A DNA stretch of 24,379 nt from Bifidobacteriaceae bacterium (GTDB taxonomy: Bacteria; Actinomycetota; Actinomycetes; Actinomycetales; WQXJ01), in contig JAISCU010000254.1 of the NCBI GenBank assembly GCA_031265345.1, positions 1 to 24,379 of the forward strand, given 5' to 3'. The translations under genes and the position numbers were made by a program. Positions 22,702 to 24,379 of this stretch are shown here, piece by piece (within the stretch, counting starts at the first letter, position 1; every line of letters starts with the position of its first letter). The notes beneath the pieces were generated by a model. That model made no database searches. It saw only the letters and a list, made by a program, of their open reading frames with translations, and had not been told where the DNA came from.

Positions 22702-24379
22702 TGTCCCGCCGTTCGATCACTCCGACTACCCGGTCGATGGCTGCCTCCACCGGGACGCCGTTGTCCTGCGAGCCGTCGCGCAGGCGGAACGACACGGCCC
22801 CCTGGGTGGCGTCCTCGGCGCCGGCTATCAGCACGAACGGGATCTTGTCCTTGGCGGCGTTGCGGATCTTCTTGCCGAAGCGGTCGTCGCTGCGGTCCAC
22901 CTCGACCCGGACCCCGCGCCGCCTCAGCTGGGCCGCCACCTCCGACAGGTAGGACTCGAACTCGTCCGAGACGGGGATGGCCCGTACCTGGACCGGCGCC
23001 AGCCAGGCGGGGAACGCGCCCGCGTAGTGCTCGGTCAGGATGGCGAAGAAGCGCTCGATGGACCCGAACAGGGCGCGGTGGATCATGACCGGGGTCTGCC
23101 GCGACCCGTCCTGGGCGGTGTACTCGAGCCCGAACCGGCCCGGCATGTTGAAGTCCAGCTGGATGGTTGACATCTGCCAGGTGCGGCCGATCGCGTCCCG
23201 CGCCTGGACCGAGATCTTGGGGCCGTAGAAGGCGGCGCCGCCCGGATCGGGCCTGATCTCCAGGCCCGAGGCCAGGCCGACCTCCTCGAGCGTGCGGGTG
23301 GCCTCGCGCCAGTCCTCGTCCGAGCCGACGTACTTGGCCGGGTCCTTCGTGGACAGCTCCAGGTAGAAATCGTTCAGGCCGTAATCGCCCAGCAGGTCGA
23401 TCACGAAGCCCAGCAAGGACGCCAGCTCGTCCCGCATCTGGTCCCTGGCGCAGTAGATGTGGGCGTCGTCCTGGGTGAAGCCGCGGGCCCTGGTGAGGCC
23501 GTGGACCACGCCCGATTTCTCGTAGCGGTAAACCGTGCCGAACTCGAACAGCCGCAGGGGCAACTCGCGGTAGGAGCGGCCGCGGGCGGCGAAGATCAAG
23601 TTGTGCATGGGGCAGTTCATCGGCTTGAGGTAGTAGTCCTGGCCCTGTCGCTTGATGCGGCCATCGGCGCCCAGTTCCTCGTCGACCCGCATGGGCGGGT
23701 ACATGCCGTCCGCGTACCAATCCAGGTGGCCGGAAGTCTCAAAGAGCTTGGCTTTGGTGATGTGCGGGCTATAGACAAAGTTGTAGTCTGCGTCGAGGTG
23801 GCGGCGGCGGGAGTACTCCTCCATCTCCTGGCGGATGATGCCCCCTTTGGGATGGAACACCGCCAGGCCGGAGCCGATTTCCTCGGGGAACGAGAACAGG
23901 TCCAGTTCGGCGCCGAGCTTGCGATGGTCGCGCCGCTCGGCCTCGGCCAGACGCTCGGTGTACTCCTTAAGTTCCTCGGCGGTGGGCCAGGCTGTGCCGT
24001 AGACGCGCTGCAACTGCTGGTTGTGCTCGTCGCCGCGCCAATAGGCGGCGGCCGACCGCATCAGCTTGAAGGTGCCCTTCTTGATCAGCTTGGTGGTCGG
24101 GATGTGCGGCCCTCGGCACAGGTCGCGCCAGGCCACCTGCCCGTCGCGGCGGACGTTGTCGTAGATGGTCAACTCCCCGGCCCCGACTTCGACGCTGGCG
24201 CCCTCCCCGGCCTGGTCGGAATGGCCCTTCAGGCCGATCAGCTCCAATTTGTAGGGCTCGGAAGGCAGCTCCGCGCGGGCCTCGGCCTCGCTGACTACCC
24301 GTCTGCGGTAGGTCTGCCCTTGGTCGGCCAGCCTTGTCATGAGCGTGTCGAGTTTCCGCAGCTGCTCCGGGGTGAACTG
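22694..24379 (-). CDS. thrS: Threonyl-tRNA synthetase, 5' end missing
   Basis: The minus-strand frame stays open to the window end, so 561 residues are visible and an estimated 100-130 N-terminal residues (the TGS domain and part of the editing domain) are outside. Visible parts in order are the end of the editing domain with the [13 protein letters not shown] region and [15 protein letters not shown]; motif 1 ([19 protein letters not shown]); the [12 protein letters not shown] zinc/threonine site; motif 2 ([30 protein letters not shown]); motif 3 ([17 protein letters not shown]); and the anticodon-binding domain ([29 protein letters not shown]). It charges tRNA-Thr. An ATG at 24340 is internal to the conserved domain and is not the true start. 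Confidence 0.97.
   Translation of the reverse strand, partial: QFTPEQLRKLDTLMTRLADQGQTYRRRVVSEAEARAELPSEPYKLELIGLKGHSDQAGEGASVEVGAGELTIYDNVRRDGQVAWRDLCRGPHIPTTKLIKKGTFKLMRSAAAYWRGDEHNQQLQRVYGTAWPTAEELKEYTERLAEAERRDHRKLGAELDLFSFPEEIGSGLAVFHPKGGIIRQEMEEYSRRRHLDADYNFVYSPHITKAKLFETSGHLDWYADGMYPPMRVDEELGADGRIKRQGQDYYLKPMNCPMHNLIFAARGRSYRELPLRLFEFGTVYRYEKSGVVHGLTRARGFTQDDAHIYCARDQMRDELASLLGFVIDLLGDYGLNDFYLELSTKDPAKYVGSDEDWREATRTLEEVGLASGLEIRPDPGGAAFYGPKISVQARDAIGRTWQMSTIQLDFNMPGRFGLEYTAQDGSRQTPVMIHRALFGSIERFFAILTEHYAGAFPAWLAPVQVRAIPVSDEFESYLSEVAAQLRRRGVRVEVDRSDDRFGKKIRNAAKDKIPFVLIAGAEDATQGAVSFRLRDGSQDNGVPVEAAIDRVVGVIERRDND

Overview
The window is high-GC DNA from an actinobacterium (Actinomycetota). 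Two things support this. The core gene order thrS, HIT, pgsA, patA, pimA, then yebC, ruvC, ruvA, ruvB, yajC, secD, secF, apt, relA is the one I know from mycobacteria and relatives. The pgsA-patA-pimA block builds phosphatidylinositol mannosides, a cell-envelope trait of that phylum. I cannot name genus or species.

Layout from right to left, the reading direction of most genes (minus strand). A tightly overlapped chain, thrS (cut by the window end), HIT hydrolase, pgsA, patA, pimA and a LemA-like membrane protein, covers 24379-19015. A 46-base gap follows, then yebC, ruvC, ruvA, ruvB, yajC, secD, secF and apt cover 18968-11627, mostly separated by a few bases or by 4-8 base overlaps; the one larger break is between ruvB and yajC. 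These genes cover threonyl-tRNA charging, phosphatidylinositol mannoside synthesis, Holliday-junction processing, protein export and adenine salvage. At the far left, relA (3136-5427, minus) converges on a plus-strand pair: a cyclophilin (5' end missing) and a large DUF349 protein.

Between apt and relA, normally neighbours in this phylum, lies about 6.2 kb of accessory DNA (5428-11626). It holds a plus-strand six-helix membrane protein, a padR/HAAS-domain regulator pair, a RelE/ParE-type toxin-antitoxin pair, two adjacent PIN-domain toxin-antitoxin pairs, a remnant of another RelE/ParE toxin, and two membrane-anchored genes in advanced decay (7102-8801). The decayed pair is the least obvious content. 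Each can be rebuilt only by joining reading frames across one -1 and one +1 shift and across in-frame stops.

Regulatory signals are legible. relA, the RelE-family antitoxin gene and padR each have a -10 hexamer exactly six bases before the start codon and no Shine-Dalgarno sequence, which predicts leaderless mRNAs. Each PIN module has an inverted repeat at its predicted transcription start, and padR has an inverted repeat over its -10 box. A 60-bp tandem duplication sits between the convergent DUF349 and relA genes. Three copies of a CCTAAACCACCG motif, two of them forming a 14-bp inverted repeat, lie in the padR/membrane-protein intergenic region. I found no tRNA, rRNA, CRISPR array, transposase or integrase.
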